From Pantoea sp. A4 (GTDB lineage: Bacteria > Pseudomonadota > Gammaproteobacteria > Enterobacterales > Enterobacteriaceae): a stretch of 64,000 bases of DNA. A program made the translations under genes and the position numbers. Location of the stretch: the NCBI RefSeq assembly GCF_000295955.2, contig NZ_ALXE01000002.1, positions 1 through 64,000 on the forward strand. Reading direction: 5' to 3'. Positions within the stretch are counted from its first letter, which is position 1, and each line of letters opens with the position of its first letter. A model generated the notes under the pieces. The model did no database searches and was not told the DNA's origin. It was given only the letters and a program-made list of their open reading frames with translations. This document shows positions 9,353-17,281 of the stretch, one piece after another.

Positions 9353-9377
9353 GGCTGGCAAAGCTGCGTTTCCAGCC
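9353..9377. promoter_or_regulatory. Inverted repeat upstream of the catabolic operon
   Basis: GGCTGG (9353-9358) and CCAGCC (9372-9377) form a symmetric pair with a 13-base centre, about 100 bases before the first gene of the operon. Position and spacing suit an operator for a dimeric or AraC-type regulator such as the adjacent GbdR homologue. This is an inference without experimental consensus. Confidence 0.35.
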
Positions 9378-9475
9378 AGCAGAGTGACGTTTTCAGAACA
9401 ATTTCCCCCTGTGGTTAATCCTATGCTGTCAGCAATGAACAACGTCGCGGGCAAACAGATTCAACGGGAGAGACT

Positions 9476-10453
9476 ATGAACGCAAGTGAACTGCACAATG
9501 ATGCGGTGGTGATCGATGGGCTGGTGATTGCAAAGTGGGACCGGGAACTGTTCGTCGATATGCGCCAGGGAGGGATCACCGCAGCGAACTGTACCGTGTC
9601 GGTCTGGGAAGGGTTCCAGAGCACGGCAAATAACATTGTCGCGATGAACCAGCTGATCGCAGAGAACAGCGATTTGGTGACTAAGGTCCAAACCACCGAA
9701 GATATTCGCCGCGCCAAGCGTGAAGGGAAAACCGGGATTTTGTTCGGCTTCCAGAATGCCCATGCTTTTGAAGATCAGCTGGGCTACGTCCAGTTATTCA
9801 AGGAGTTGGGCGTAGGCGTGGTGCAGATGGCCTACAACACACAAAACCTCGTTGGCACCGGATGCTACGAACGTGATGGCGGTTTATCCGGTTTTGGGCA
9901 TGAAGTGGTGGCAGAAATGAACCGCGTCGGCATGATGTGTGACCTCTCACACGTGGGCGCGCAAACCTCGAAAGAGGTGATTCTGGCCTCGAAAAAACCG
10001 GTGTGTTACTCGCACTGCCTGCCGACCGGGTTAAAAGACCATCCGCGCAATAAATCAGATGAGGAACTGAAGTTTATTGCGGATCGCGGCGGCTTTGTTG
10101 GCGTCACCATGTTTACCCCTTTCCTGAAAAAAGGCATTCACGCAACGATTGACGATTATGTCGAAGCCATTGCCTACATCTTTAATCTGGTCGGGGAAGA
10201 TCAGATTGGGATCGGAACTGATTTTACCCAGGGCCACGGTCAGGACTTTTTTGAATGGCTCACCCATGACAAAGGCTATGCGCGCGAACTGACGCAGTTT
10301 GGCAAAATTATCAACCCGGAAGGTATTCGTACCTTAGGCGAGTTCCCTAATTTAACCGCTGCGCTGTTACGCCATGGTTTCACGGAGAAACAGGTGCGTA
10401 AAATTATGGGTGAAAACTGGATGAATATTCTGGCTGAAGTTTGGGGAGAATAA
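9476..10453 (+). CDS. M19 (membrane dipeptidase-like) protein of betaine catabolism clusters, altered metal site
   Basis: This 325-residue TIM-barrel protein belongs to the renal dipeptidase (M19) family and corresponds to the dipeptidase-annotated gene beside dgcA in Pseudomonas. His159 (DLSH), His180 (CYSH) and Asp249 (GIGTDF) match retained metal or substrate residues. However, the usual HxD zinc pair after DG is replaced (DGLVI: Leu16, Ile18), and the bridging Glu is Gln93 (GFQNAHAF). A normal binuclear zinc dipeptidase is therefore unlikely, and its true reaction is unknown. A GGGAGAG ribosome site precedes the ATG. It starts the operon, 3 bases before the next gene. Confidence 0.75.
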   Translation: MNASELHNDAVVIDGLVIAKWDRELFVDMRQGGITAANCTVSVWEGFQSTANNIVAMNQLIAENSDLVTKVQTTEDIRRAKREGKTGILFGFQNAHAFEDQLGYVQLFKELGVGVVQMAYNTQNLVGTGCYERDGGLSGFGHEVVAEMNRVGMMCDLSHVGAQTSKEVILASKKPVCYSHCLPTGLKDHPRNKSDEELKFIADRGGFVGVTMFTPFLKKGIHATIDDYVEAIAYIFNLVGEDQIGIGTDFTQGHGQDFFEWLTHDKGYARELTQFGKIINPEGIRTLGEFPNLTAALLRHGFTEKQVRKIMGENWMNILAEVWGE

Positions 10454-10455
10454 CA

Positions 10456-10986
10456 ATGCCTTCACATGCACCGGAATTACCCATTAATGTAGACAGTGAA
10501 ACAGGCGTATGGACCAGTGATGCGTTACCCATGCTGTATGTGCCGCGCCACTTCTTTGTCAATAATCACATGGCGATTGAAGAAGAAATAGGGGCGGAAA
10601 AATACGCCGACATTTTGTATAAGGCAGGGTATAAATCCGCCTACTACTGGTGTGAAAAAGAAGCCGAGCTGCATGGTATTCGCGGCGAAGCGGTGTTTGA
10701 ACACTATATGAAACGCCTTTCTCAACGTGGCTGGGGATTCTTTATTACCGAAGCGATTGATATTGAGAAAGGCACTGCGCGCGTTCGTCTCGAAAACTCC
10801 GCCTTTGTTTATCAGTATAGCAAGGTCGATCGCAAAGTCGATTATATGTTTACCGGCTGGTTTGCCGGGGCGATGGATCAGGTCGCACAAAGCCTTGGTT
10901 TTAAAATATCCACGCGTGCCGTGCAGACACAAAGTGCGGCTGAGCATGGCAAGGATGTCGGTATTTTTGAAGTCTCACCACTGTAA
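10456..10986 (+). CDS. DUF5943-type (4-vinyl reductase-like) protein
   Basis: A 176-residue soluble protein of unknown activity. It resembles the small gene that follows the dipeptidase homologue in Pseudomonas betaine clusters, a family with a 4VR-like domain (DUF5943). Visible features are YVPRHFFVNNHMAIEEEIG near the N-terminus, GYKSAYYWCEKEAELHG, and a conserved-looking FTGWFAGAMDQ segment. The ATG at 10456 is chosen because GGGGAG lies at 10443-10448, inside the end of the preceding gene. Conserved pairing with the M19 homologue suggests a common function. Family assignment is by recognition only. Confidence 0.7.
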   Translation: MPSHAPELPINVDSETGVWTSDALPMLYVPRHFFVNNHMAIEEEIGAEKYADILYKAGYKSAYYWCEKEAELHGIRGEAVFEHYMKRLSQRGWGFFITEAIDIEKGTARVRLENSAFVYQYSKVDRKVDYMFTGWFAGAMDQVAQSLGFKISTRAVQTQSAAEHGKDVGIFEVSPL

Positions 10987-10997
10987 ATGTTCACCCG

Positions 10998-11086
10998 GCG
11001 TTATACGCTGAATTTATTTCTCTGCGTATAACGCTGTCGCTCTATTTAAATCCAGATAAGAAAAGGCAACGTAAAAATAAGTTGCC
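10998..11086 (+). promoter_or_regulatory. Two stem-loops in the leader of dgcA
   Basis: A perfect 11-bp inverted repeat GCGTTATACGC (10998-11008) / GCGTATAACGC (11024-11034) with a 15-base loop is followed by GGCAAC (11065-11070) / GTTGCC (11081-11086). Neither has a T run. They could stabilise or attenuate the transcript between the DUF5943 gene and dgcA, or act as protein sites. Confidence 0.5.
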
Positions 11087-11119
11087 GGAAATACTTTCGT
11101 CTTCATTTAAGGTGCAGCC

Positions 11120-13183
11120 ATGTCACAGTTTGATCTTCTGTTTCAGCCGTTGAATATTAATAAACTCACCATCCGTAATCGCATTGTCAGCACCGCACAT
11201 GCAGAGGTGTATGCCACTGATGGCGGCATGACGACCGATCGCTATGTGAAATATTACGAAGAGAAAGCCAAAGGCGGTTGTGGCCTCTGTATCTGCGGCG
11301 GCTCCAGTGTAGTTTCGATTGATAGCCCGCAAAGCTGGTGGAGTTCCGTTAACCTCAGCACCGATCGCATCATTCCCCATTTCCAGAATCTGGCGGACGC
11401 TGTACATAAGCACGGCGGCAAAATCATGATCCAGATTACCCACATGGGACGGCGTTCACGCTGGGACGGTGAAAACTGGACGCACCTGATGTCTCCTTCG
11501 GGCATCCGTGAACCGGTGCACCGTGCCACCTGTAAAATCATTGAAGAAGAGGATATCTGGCGCATTATTGGCGACTTTGCCCAGGCGGCCAAGCGGGCAA
11601 AAGCGGGTGGACTGGATGGCGTAGAACTCTCGGCTGTGCACCAGCATCTGATCGACCAGTTCTGGTCGCCGCGCGTGAACAAACGTACCGACCAGTGGGG
11701 CGGCAGCTTTGAAAACCGGATGCGCTTTGGTCTGGAAGTGGTGAAAGCCGTGCGCGCCGCCGTGGGCCCCGATTTTGTGGTCGGGATGCGTATCACCGGG
11801 GATGAGTTTCACCCGGACGGTCTGAGCCATGACGACATGCGCCAGATCGCCGCCTACTACGCCGATACCGGCATGATTGACTACCTCGGTGTTGTCGGCT
11901 CGGGTTGTGATACCCACAACACCCTGGCAAACGTGATCCCCAATATGAGCTATCCCCCGGAGCCGTTTTTACACCTTGCTGCGGGCATCAAGCAGGTGGT
12001 GTCCATTCCGGTGATCCACGCGCAGAACATTAAAGATCCCAACCAGGCACAGCGTATTCTGGCGGCGGGCTACGTCGACTTTGTCGGCATGACGCGTGCG
12101 CACATTGCCGATCCCCATCTGATCACCAAAATTAAGCTCAATCAGGTCGACCAGATCCGTCAGTGCGTGGGCGCCAACTACTGCATCGATCGTCAGTACA
12201 TGGGTCTGGATGTGCTGTGCATCCAGAATGCGGCGACGTCGCGTGAGTATCTCGGGCTGCCGCATATTATCGAAAAGACCACCGGGCCGCTGCGCCATGT
12301 GGTGGTGGTGGGGGGCGGACCGGGTGGATTAGAAGCCGCCCGCGTGGCTGCTGAACGTGGTCATAAAGTCACGCTGCTGGAGCGGGCTCAGGAGCTGGGC
12401 GGCCAGGTGGTTACGGCTGCTAAAGCACCCCAACGCGATCAAATGGCGGGTATCACCCGTTGGCTGGCGATGGAGCTAGCGCGCCTTGGCGTCACTGTGC
12501 AGCTGGGCGTTGAGGCGGATGTCGCGATTGTTAACGACCTCAAACCCGATGTCTGCATTCTCGCCACCGGCGGTCGCCCGTTCCTCGAACAAAATCCCGA
12601 GTGGGGTGCAGCGGAAGGGCTGGTGGTCTCCACCTGGGACATTCTTAATGGCACGGTTGAGCCGGGTAAAAATGTGCTGATTTATGATGCTATCTGCGAA
12701 TTCTCCGGCATGTCAGCGGCAGATTTTCTGGCCTCAAACGGGTCGCTGGTGGAACTGGTTACCGGCGATATCAAGCCAGGAGTGGGCATTGGTGGCACCA
12801 CGTTCCCGACCTATTACCGCAGCCTCTACGAGAAGGCGGTGATTATGACTGCCGACCTGGCGCTGGAAAAAGTCTATCGCGAGGGCGATAAGCTGGTGGC
12901 GTTGCTGGAAAACGAATACACCGGCCAGCAAGAGGAGCGAGTGGTGGATCAGGTGGTGGTGGAGAACGGCACCTACGCCAATGATGAACTCTACTTTGCC
13001 CTGAAAGCGGACTCACTGAACAAAGGGCAGATTGATAACGAGGCGCTGTTTGCGTTGCAACCCCAGCCGATTCTCGCGACAACAGAGAAGGGCATGATTC
13101 TGTGGCGCGTGGGTGATTGCATCTCCCAGCATAACGTCCACGGTGCAATCTATGATGCGCTGCGGCTGTGCAAGGACTTGTGA
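11120..13183 (+). CDS. dgcA: Dimethylglycine demethylase subunit A (TMADH/old yellow enzyme family)
   Basis: DgcA oxidatively demethylates dimethylglycine to sarcosine. The 687-residue protein has an N-terminal FMN TIM barrel of the trimethylamine dehydrogenase/2,4-dienoyl-CoA reductase family (1-340), an Fe-S ligand loop, and C-terminal FAD/NAD-type Rossmann domains (VVVVGGGPGGLEAARVAAER). In the Fe-S loop Cys349, Cys355 and Cys367 are present, but the position of TMADH's second ligand is Ala352 (CVGANYC). Whether this is usual in DgcA should be checked. It is followed closely by dgcB and ETF genes, the electron-transfer partners. Confidence 0.85.
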   Translation: MSQFDLLFQPLNINKLTIRNRIVSTAHAEVYATDGGMTTDRYVKYYEEKAKGGCGLCICGGSSVVSIDSPQSWWSSVNLSTDRIIPHFQNLADAVHKHGGKIMIQITHMGRRSRWDGENWTHLMSPSGIREPVHRATCKIIEEEDIWRIIGDFAQAAKRAKAGGLDGVELSAVHQHLIDQFWSPRVNKRTDQWGGSFENRMRFGLEVVKAVRAAVGPDFVVGMRITGDEFHPDGLSHDDMRQIAAYYADTGMIDYLGVVGSGCDTHNTLANVIPNMSYPPEPFLHLAAGIKQVVSIPVIHAQNIKDPNQAQRILAAGYVDFVGMTRAHIADPHLITKIKLNQVDQIRQCVGANYCIDRQYMGLDVLCIQNAATSREYLGLPHIIEKTTGPLRHVVVVGGGPGGLEAARVAAERGHKVTLLERAQELGGQVVTAAKAPQRDQMAGITRWLAMELARLGVTVQLGVEADVAIVNDLKPDVCILATGGRPFLEQNPEWGAAEGLVVSTWDILNGTVEPGKNVLIYDAICEFSGMSAADFLASNGSLVELVTGDIKPGVGIGGTTFPTYYRSLYEKAVIMTADLALEKVYREGDKLVALLENEYTGQQEERVVDQVVVENGTYANDELYFALKADSLNKGQIDNEALFALQPQPILATTEKGMILWRVGDCISQHNVHGAIYDALRLCKDL

Positions 13184-13197
13184 TTAAGGAGCACAGC

Positions 13198-15159
13198 ATG
13201 ATACTCGATCAATTACTGCCGCTGTTGCTGGCCGCCGCGCTGGTGTTAGTGGTGGCTGGTGTAGTGAAACGCGTTAGCCTGTGGCGCAGAGGCCGGCCGG
13301 AAAAAGTCAGGCTGCTACGCGGCCTGATGGCGATGCCGCGCCGCTATATGGTGGACTTACACCATGTGGTCGCGCGGGATAAATACATGAGTAATACCCA
13401 CGTGGCTACTGCGGGTGGCTTCGTGTTGTCACTGGTTTTACTGGTGGCGATCCACCTGTTGGGCATCTCCAACTGGGTGCTGAATGTGGCACTTTCAGCC
13501 GCCTTAGTGATGATGTTTACCGGCGCCGTGTTTGTCTATCGTCGCCGTCGCAACCCGCCATCCCGCCTTTCCAAAGGGCCGTGGATGCGTTTGCCGAAAA
13601 GCCTGCTGATGTTTGCCTTTAGCTTTTTCATCACCACCTTGCCGCTCTCTGCGGCCGTCTCCTCTGATGTTGGCCGTTGGGCGATTTCCATCCTGCTCGT
13701 CGTGGGGATTATTTGGGGGCTCGGTGGGCTGGTGTTCAGCATGAGCTGGGGCGGCCCGATGAAACATGCGTTTGCCGGAGCACTCCATCTGGCTTTTCAT
13801 CGCCGTCCTGAGCGTTTTGGCGGCGGCAGATCCACCGGACTGAAAGCGATTGATTTAGCGGCACCGAAGTTGGGGGTGGAGCAGCCAGCCGATTTCAAAT
13901 GGAATCAGCTGTTGGGTTTTGATGCCTGCGTGCAGTGTGGCAAGTGTGAAGCGGTTTGCCCGGCGTTTGCGGCGGGGCAGCCGTTGAATCCGAAAAAGCT
14001 GATTCAGGATATGGTGGTCGGCATGGCGGGCGGCAGTGATGCAAAGTTTTGCGGCAGCCCCCATCCCGGTATTGCCGTGGGGAATGCCGTCGGCGATGCG
14101 CATCAGCCGATAGTCGGCGGGCTGATTGCCCCTGAAACGCTGTGGTCCTGTACCACCTGTCGCGCCTGTGTGGAAGAGTGCCCGATGATGATTGAGCACG
14201 TGGATGCGGTGGTCGATATGCGCCGTTTTCAGACGCTGGAGAAGGGCAGCACGCCAGGCAAAGGCACTGAGGTGCTGGAAAATCTCATCTTCACCGATAA
14301 CCCAAACGGTTTTAACCCGCAGCATCGTACCCACTGGGCAGCCGATCAGAACTTGCCATTAATGAAACAGGTGAAAAGCGCGGACGTGCTGTTCTGGGTT
14401 TCCGATGGGGCATTTGATATGCGCAGTCAGCGGATCCTGCGTGCCTTTGTGAAAATCCTCAATGCCGCGGGTGTGGACTTTGCCGTGCTGGGAGATGAAG
14501 AGGCGGACAGTGGCGATATGGCGCGCCGTCTGGGCGACGAAGCCACGTTCCAGCGTCTGGCGAAACGCAATATTGCTACGCTGAGCCAGTACCAGTTTAA
14601 AACCCTGGTCACCACCGATCCCCATGCGTTTCACTGCCTGAAAAATGAGTACCTTGATTTTTATCCCGCCGGGGAAAAACCAGCATTTGAAGTGCTGCAT
14701 CACTCCACCTTTATTAACAACCTGGTGAAAGCACAGCGGCTACGTCTCAACGCCAGCAAAGGCAGCAACGTCACGTATCACGATCCCTGCTATCTGGGCC
14801 GCTACAACGGTGAGTATGCCGCACCGCGTGAGCTGCTCGCCAGCCTCGGCATGACGTTGGTTGAGATGGAGAGATCCGGTTTTCGCTCCCGCTGTTGTGG
14901 CGGCGGTGGCGGTGCGCCGATCACTGATATCCCCGGCGAACGACGGATTGCGGACATGCGCATGGACGATGCCCGACAGACCGGTGCTGAGCTGATTGCC
15001 GTAGGCTGCCAGCAATGTACTGCGATGTTAGAGGGGGTAGTAGAACCGCGTCCGGTGGTGAAAGACATTGCCGAGCTGGTGGCTGAAGCGCTGACCATGG
15101 CGGAGCGCCAGCAGCGCGAGAGCAGCCGTCGCATCGAAATAGCCGTGGAGATGGCCTGA
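13198..15159 (+). CDS. dgcB: Dimethylglycine demethylase subunit B, membrane Fe-S protein
   Basis: DgcB is a 653-residue membrane-anchored iron-sulfur protein thought to carry electrons from DgcA/ETF towards the quinone pool. N-terminal hydrophobic segments (about 1-20, 65-110 and 140-180) anchor it. Two 4Fe-4S motifs follow: Cys244/247/250/254 (CVQCGKCEAVCP) and Cys318/321/324/328 (CTTCRACVEECP). Two heterodisulfide-reductase-type CCG regions (DPCYLGRYNGEY, RCCGGGGG) make up the C-terminal half. The ATG at 13198 is chosen for its AAGGAG site. An in-frame start 10 codons earlier lies inside dgcA. It overlaps the next gene by TGATG. Confidence 0.85.
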   Translation: MILDQLLPLLLAAALVLVVAGVVKRVSLWRRGRPEKVRLLRGLMAMPRRYMVDLHHVVARDKYMSNTHVATAGGFVLSLVLLVAIHLLGISNWVLNVALSAALVMMFTGAVFVYRRRRNPPSRLSKGPWMRLPKSLLMFAFSFFITTLPLSAAVSSDVGRWAISILLVVGIIWGLGGLVFSMSWGGPMKHAFAGALHLAFHRRPERFGGGRSTGLKAIDLAAPKLGVEQPADFKWNQLLGFDACVQCGKCEAVCPAFAAGQPLNPKKLIQDMVVGMAGGSDAKFCGSPHPGIAVGNAVGDAHQPIVGGLIAPETLWSCTTCRACVEECPMMIEHVDAVVDMRRFQTLEKGSTPGKGTEVLENLIFTDNPNGFNPQHRTHWAADQNLPLMKQVKSADVLFWVSDGAFDMRSQRILRAFVKILNAAGVDFAVLGDEEADSGDMARRLGDEATFQRLAKRNIATLSQYQFKTLVTTDPHAFHCLKNEYLDFYPAGEKPAFEVLHHSTFINNLVKAQRLRLNASKGSNVTYHDPCYLGRYNGEYAAPRELLASLGMTLVEMERSGFRSRCCGGGGGAPITDIPGERRIADMRMDDARQTGAELIAVGCQQCTAMLEGVVEPRPVVKDIAELVAEALTMAERQQRESSRRIEIAVEMA

Positions 15160-16397
15160 TGAATGACATTATTCGCAGAGATCCCCGGCGGGAGTGGATT
15201 ATCCGCAACCGCCTGCACCCGCAGCACCATGAAGTCACGATGAACGTCATGACATTGCGTGGCGCTTCCGGCGTGCTGCGCAAAAACCCGCATGTGTTGG
15301 GGTATATCGGCCCTAACGGCATTAAACGTATTGATCGGATGAACGTTATCGCGCCGCAACAGATCCCGGCTCGGGGCGTGGCCCGCGCGGCCGAAGCTCG
15401 CGAACTGCCGCTGCATCGGGTAGATCAAGCCGATTACTACGTGGCGGTGGTGCCGGACATGGTCGGTGGACGCTTGAGCAGTCACGATCGCGATGCGATT
15501 GGCCAGGCGCATGCGTTAATCCGCCAGGCCGGGGGTGCAGGCGCGGTGTTAGTAATTGTGTTTGCGGAACACCGTGAAACGCAGTTTGCTCAGGCCGGGG
15601 TTGATCGGTTGATGCTGATCAACGGCAGCGAATATGCCGGATACAGCCCCGAAGCGCGAACTCAGGTGCTGGCACAGGTGGAGCAGGAAATTGCACCACG
15701 CTACTGGCTGTTCCCGGACAGCATCTCCGGCGGCTTTGAGCTGGGTTGTCGCCTGGCCGCGCGCATCGGCGAACGGCCAGCCACTCAGGCATGGAAAGTG
15801 GATACTGAACAGACGCTCTGTCGTGGCGCGGCAGGTACGCAGGATATTGCCCGCATGACGCCGCGTGTTTTGCTGCTGGCGGAAGAGTGTGCCGATCACA
15901 TTGATGAGACGCGTCATGAAGTGTTACCGCTGGCGCTCTCCAGCACCACGGCGACACGCGCACGGATTATTGATGACGGGCCGGTTGCAGTTGATCCTAA
16001 TGCCGTGGCGCTGAGCGAGGCGGAATTTATTCTCTCCGCCGGTAATGGCGTGCATCACTGGGCGCAGTTCCATCAGACCGCACAGGCGCTGGGGGCCACC
16101 GAAGGGGCGAGTAGGGTCGCGGTGGATAACGGCGATATGCCGCGTTTTCGTCAGGTGGGGGCTACCGGGACTTGGGTTACGGCCAGAGTGTATGTGGCCG
16201 TGGGCATCTCCGGTGCCGTTCAGCATCTGCAAGGCATTGGGCAGTGCGACAAAGTGATTGCCATCAATACCGATATCAGCTGTGACATGGTGAAGCGTGC
16301 GGCGCTGAGTGTGATTGCGGACAGCGACGAAATTCTGGCAGAACTGCAGCGACTGGTGCAGCAAAATCGTAAGGAGGCGTTGGATGATGCAGCCTGA
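15159..16397 (+). CDS. etfA: Electron transfer flavoprotein alpha-like subunit of the dgc operon
   Basis: A 412-residue ETF-alpha relative. The C-terminal part carries the FAD-binding signature (VAVGISGAVQHLQGI, then VIAINTDISCDMVKRA). The N-terminal region is longer and more divergent than in fatty-acid-oxidation EtfA (about 310 residues), with a basic leader of about 70 residues. It probably passes electrons between DgcA and DgcB or the quinone pool. The start codon overlaps the dgcB stop and the end overlaps the beta-subunit gene by 14 bases, so translation is coupled. The symbol describes the family only. Confidence 0.75.
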   Translation: MNDIIRRDPRREWIIRNRLHPQHHEVTMNVMTLRGASGVLRKNPHVLGYIGPNGIKRIDRMNVIAPQQIPARGVARAAEARELPLHRVDQADYYVAVVPDMVGGRLSSHDRDAIGQAHALIRQAGGAGAVLVIVFAEHRETQFAQAGVDRLMLINGSEYAGYSPEARTQVLAQVEQEIAPRYWLFPDSISGGFELGCRLAARIGERPATQAWKVDTEQTLCRGAAGTQDIARMTPRVLLLAEECADHIDETRHEVLPLALSSTTATRARIIDDGPVAVDPNAVALSEAEFILSAGNGVHHWAQFHQTAQALGATEGASRVAVDNGDMPRFRQVGATGTWVTARVYVAVGISGAVQHLQGIGQCDKVIAINTDISCDMVKRAALSVIADSDEILAELQRLVQQNRKEALDDAA

Positions 16398-17169
16398 TAA
16401 TTTCCGCATTACGGCGTTGATCTCAGTGGGTAAACATCCGGATTCCGGGCGCGATCGCCGTGCGGAACAAGATGCACGCGCGGTAGAGATGGCGCTGCGT
16501 CTGGCCCCGCAGCAGCTGGAAGTGTTGCATGCAGGCGATGTCGAAACGCCCGCGTTGCGCGCCTATGCCGGCATGGGCGTGAAATCTCTGCGAGTGTTAT
16601 CAGTCGGGGAATCCGCCGATGCGGTGCCAACGCTGGTGGATTATCTCCAGCGTAAACCGCCCGATATCATCCTCACCGGTAAGCGGGCTGAGCAGGGCGA
16701 GTCTTCCGGTATGCTGCCGTTTCTGTTGGCGGAGCAGTTGGGCATCCCCCTGGTGATGGGGATTGCTGAGATTGTCCGGGTTGAGGGGGGCGAAGCGCAG
16801 GTGCTTCAGGCTTTACCGCGCGGGCAGCGTCGTGCGTTGCGCGTTCCACTGCCGTTTATTGCCAGTGTGGATATGGCCGCCAGCGTGCCGCGCCAGAGTG
16901 CTTTCGGCCCTGGCAGCCGGGCCATCTTCGCCTGTGAAACCGCGCAGGTGATTGCAGAGGATGAAACGCGGGCTGCGTGGCAAGTCACTGCTGCGCGTAA
17001 ACGACCAAAACGGATGAAAGTGGTAAAGGCCAAAACCGCTGCGGATCGCTTTAAAGCGGCCACAGCGAAAGCTCAAAGCGAAGGGGGAAAGGTGATGCGC
17101 GATGAGCCAGTTGAGAAAATGGCGCAGGCCATCTATGACCTGTTACTGGAGGAAGGGGTGTTACGCTGA
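16384..17169 (+). CDS. etfB: Electron transfer flavoprotein beta-like subunit of the dgc operon
   Basis: A 261-residue ETF-beta family protein that should pair with the preceding alpha-like subunit. The adenine nucleotide-binding core is visible (PDIILTGKRAEQGESSGMLP, residues about 97-116). A Lys/Arg/Ala-rich stretch (KRPKRMKVVKAKTA) near residues 205-225 is unusual for EtfB. The start at 16384 follows a strong AAGGAGG (16371-16377) within the upstream gene; a second ATG at 16387 is equally in frame. It is the last gene of the M19-DUF5943-dgcAB-etf operon. Confidence 0.75.
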   Translation: MMQPDNFRITALISVGKHPDSGRDRRAEQDARAVEMALRLAPQQLEVLHAGDVETPALRAYAGMGVKSLRVLSVGESADAVPTLVDYLQRKPPDIILTGKRAEQGESSGMLPFLLAEQLGIPLVMGIAEIVRVEGGEAQVLQALPRGQRRALRVPLPFIASVDMAASVPRQSAFGPGSRAIFACETAQVIAEDETRAAWQVTAARKRPKRMKVVKAKTAADRFKAATAKAQSEGGKVMRDEPVEKMAQAIYDLLLEEGVLR

Positions 17170-17221
17170 ATAGCTTATCTTGATAGCCCTTTTTTCTACC
17201 TGAAGTTGATATTTCATAGAA

Positions 17222-17259
17222 CGCAGCGCACGAACAGGTATTGATCGGTATGCGCTGCG
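17222..17259. terminator. Inverted repeat between convergent etfB and fic genes
   Basis: CGCAGCGCA (17222-17230) pairs with TGCGCTGCG (17251-17259), a perfect 9-bp stem with a 20-base loop. No T run follows on either strand. It lies between converging genes and may terminate or protect transcripts from both sides. Confidence 0.4.
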
Positions 17260-17281
17260 CTCGAGCATGACTCTCCGTTAG

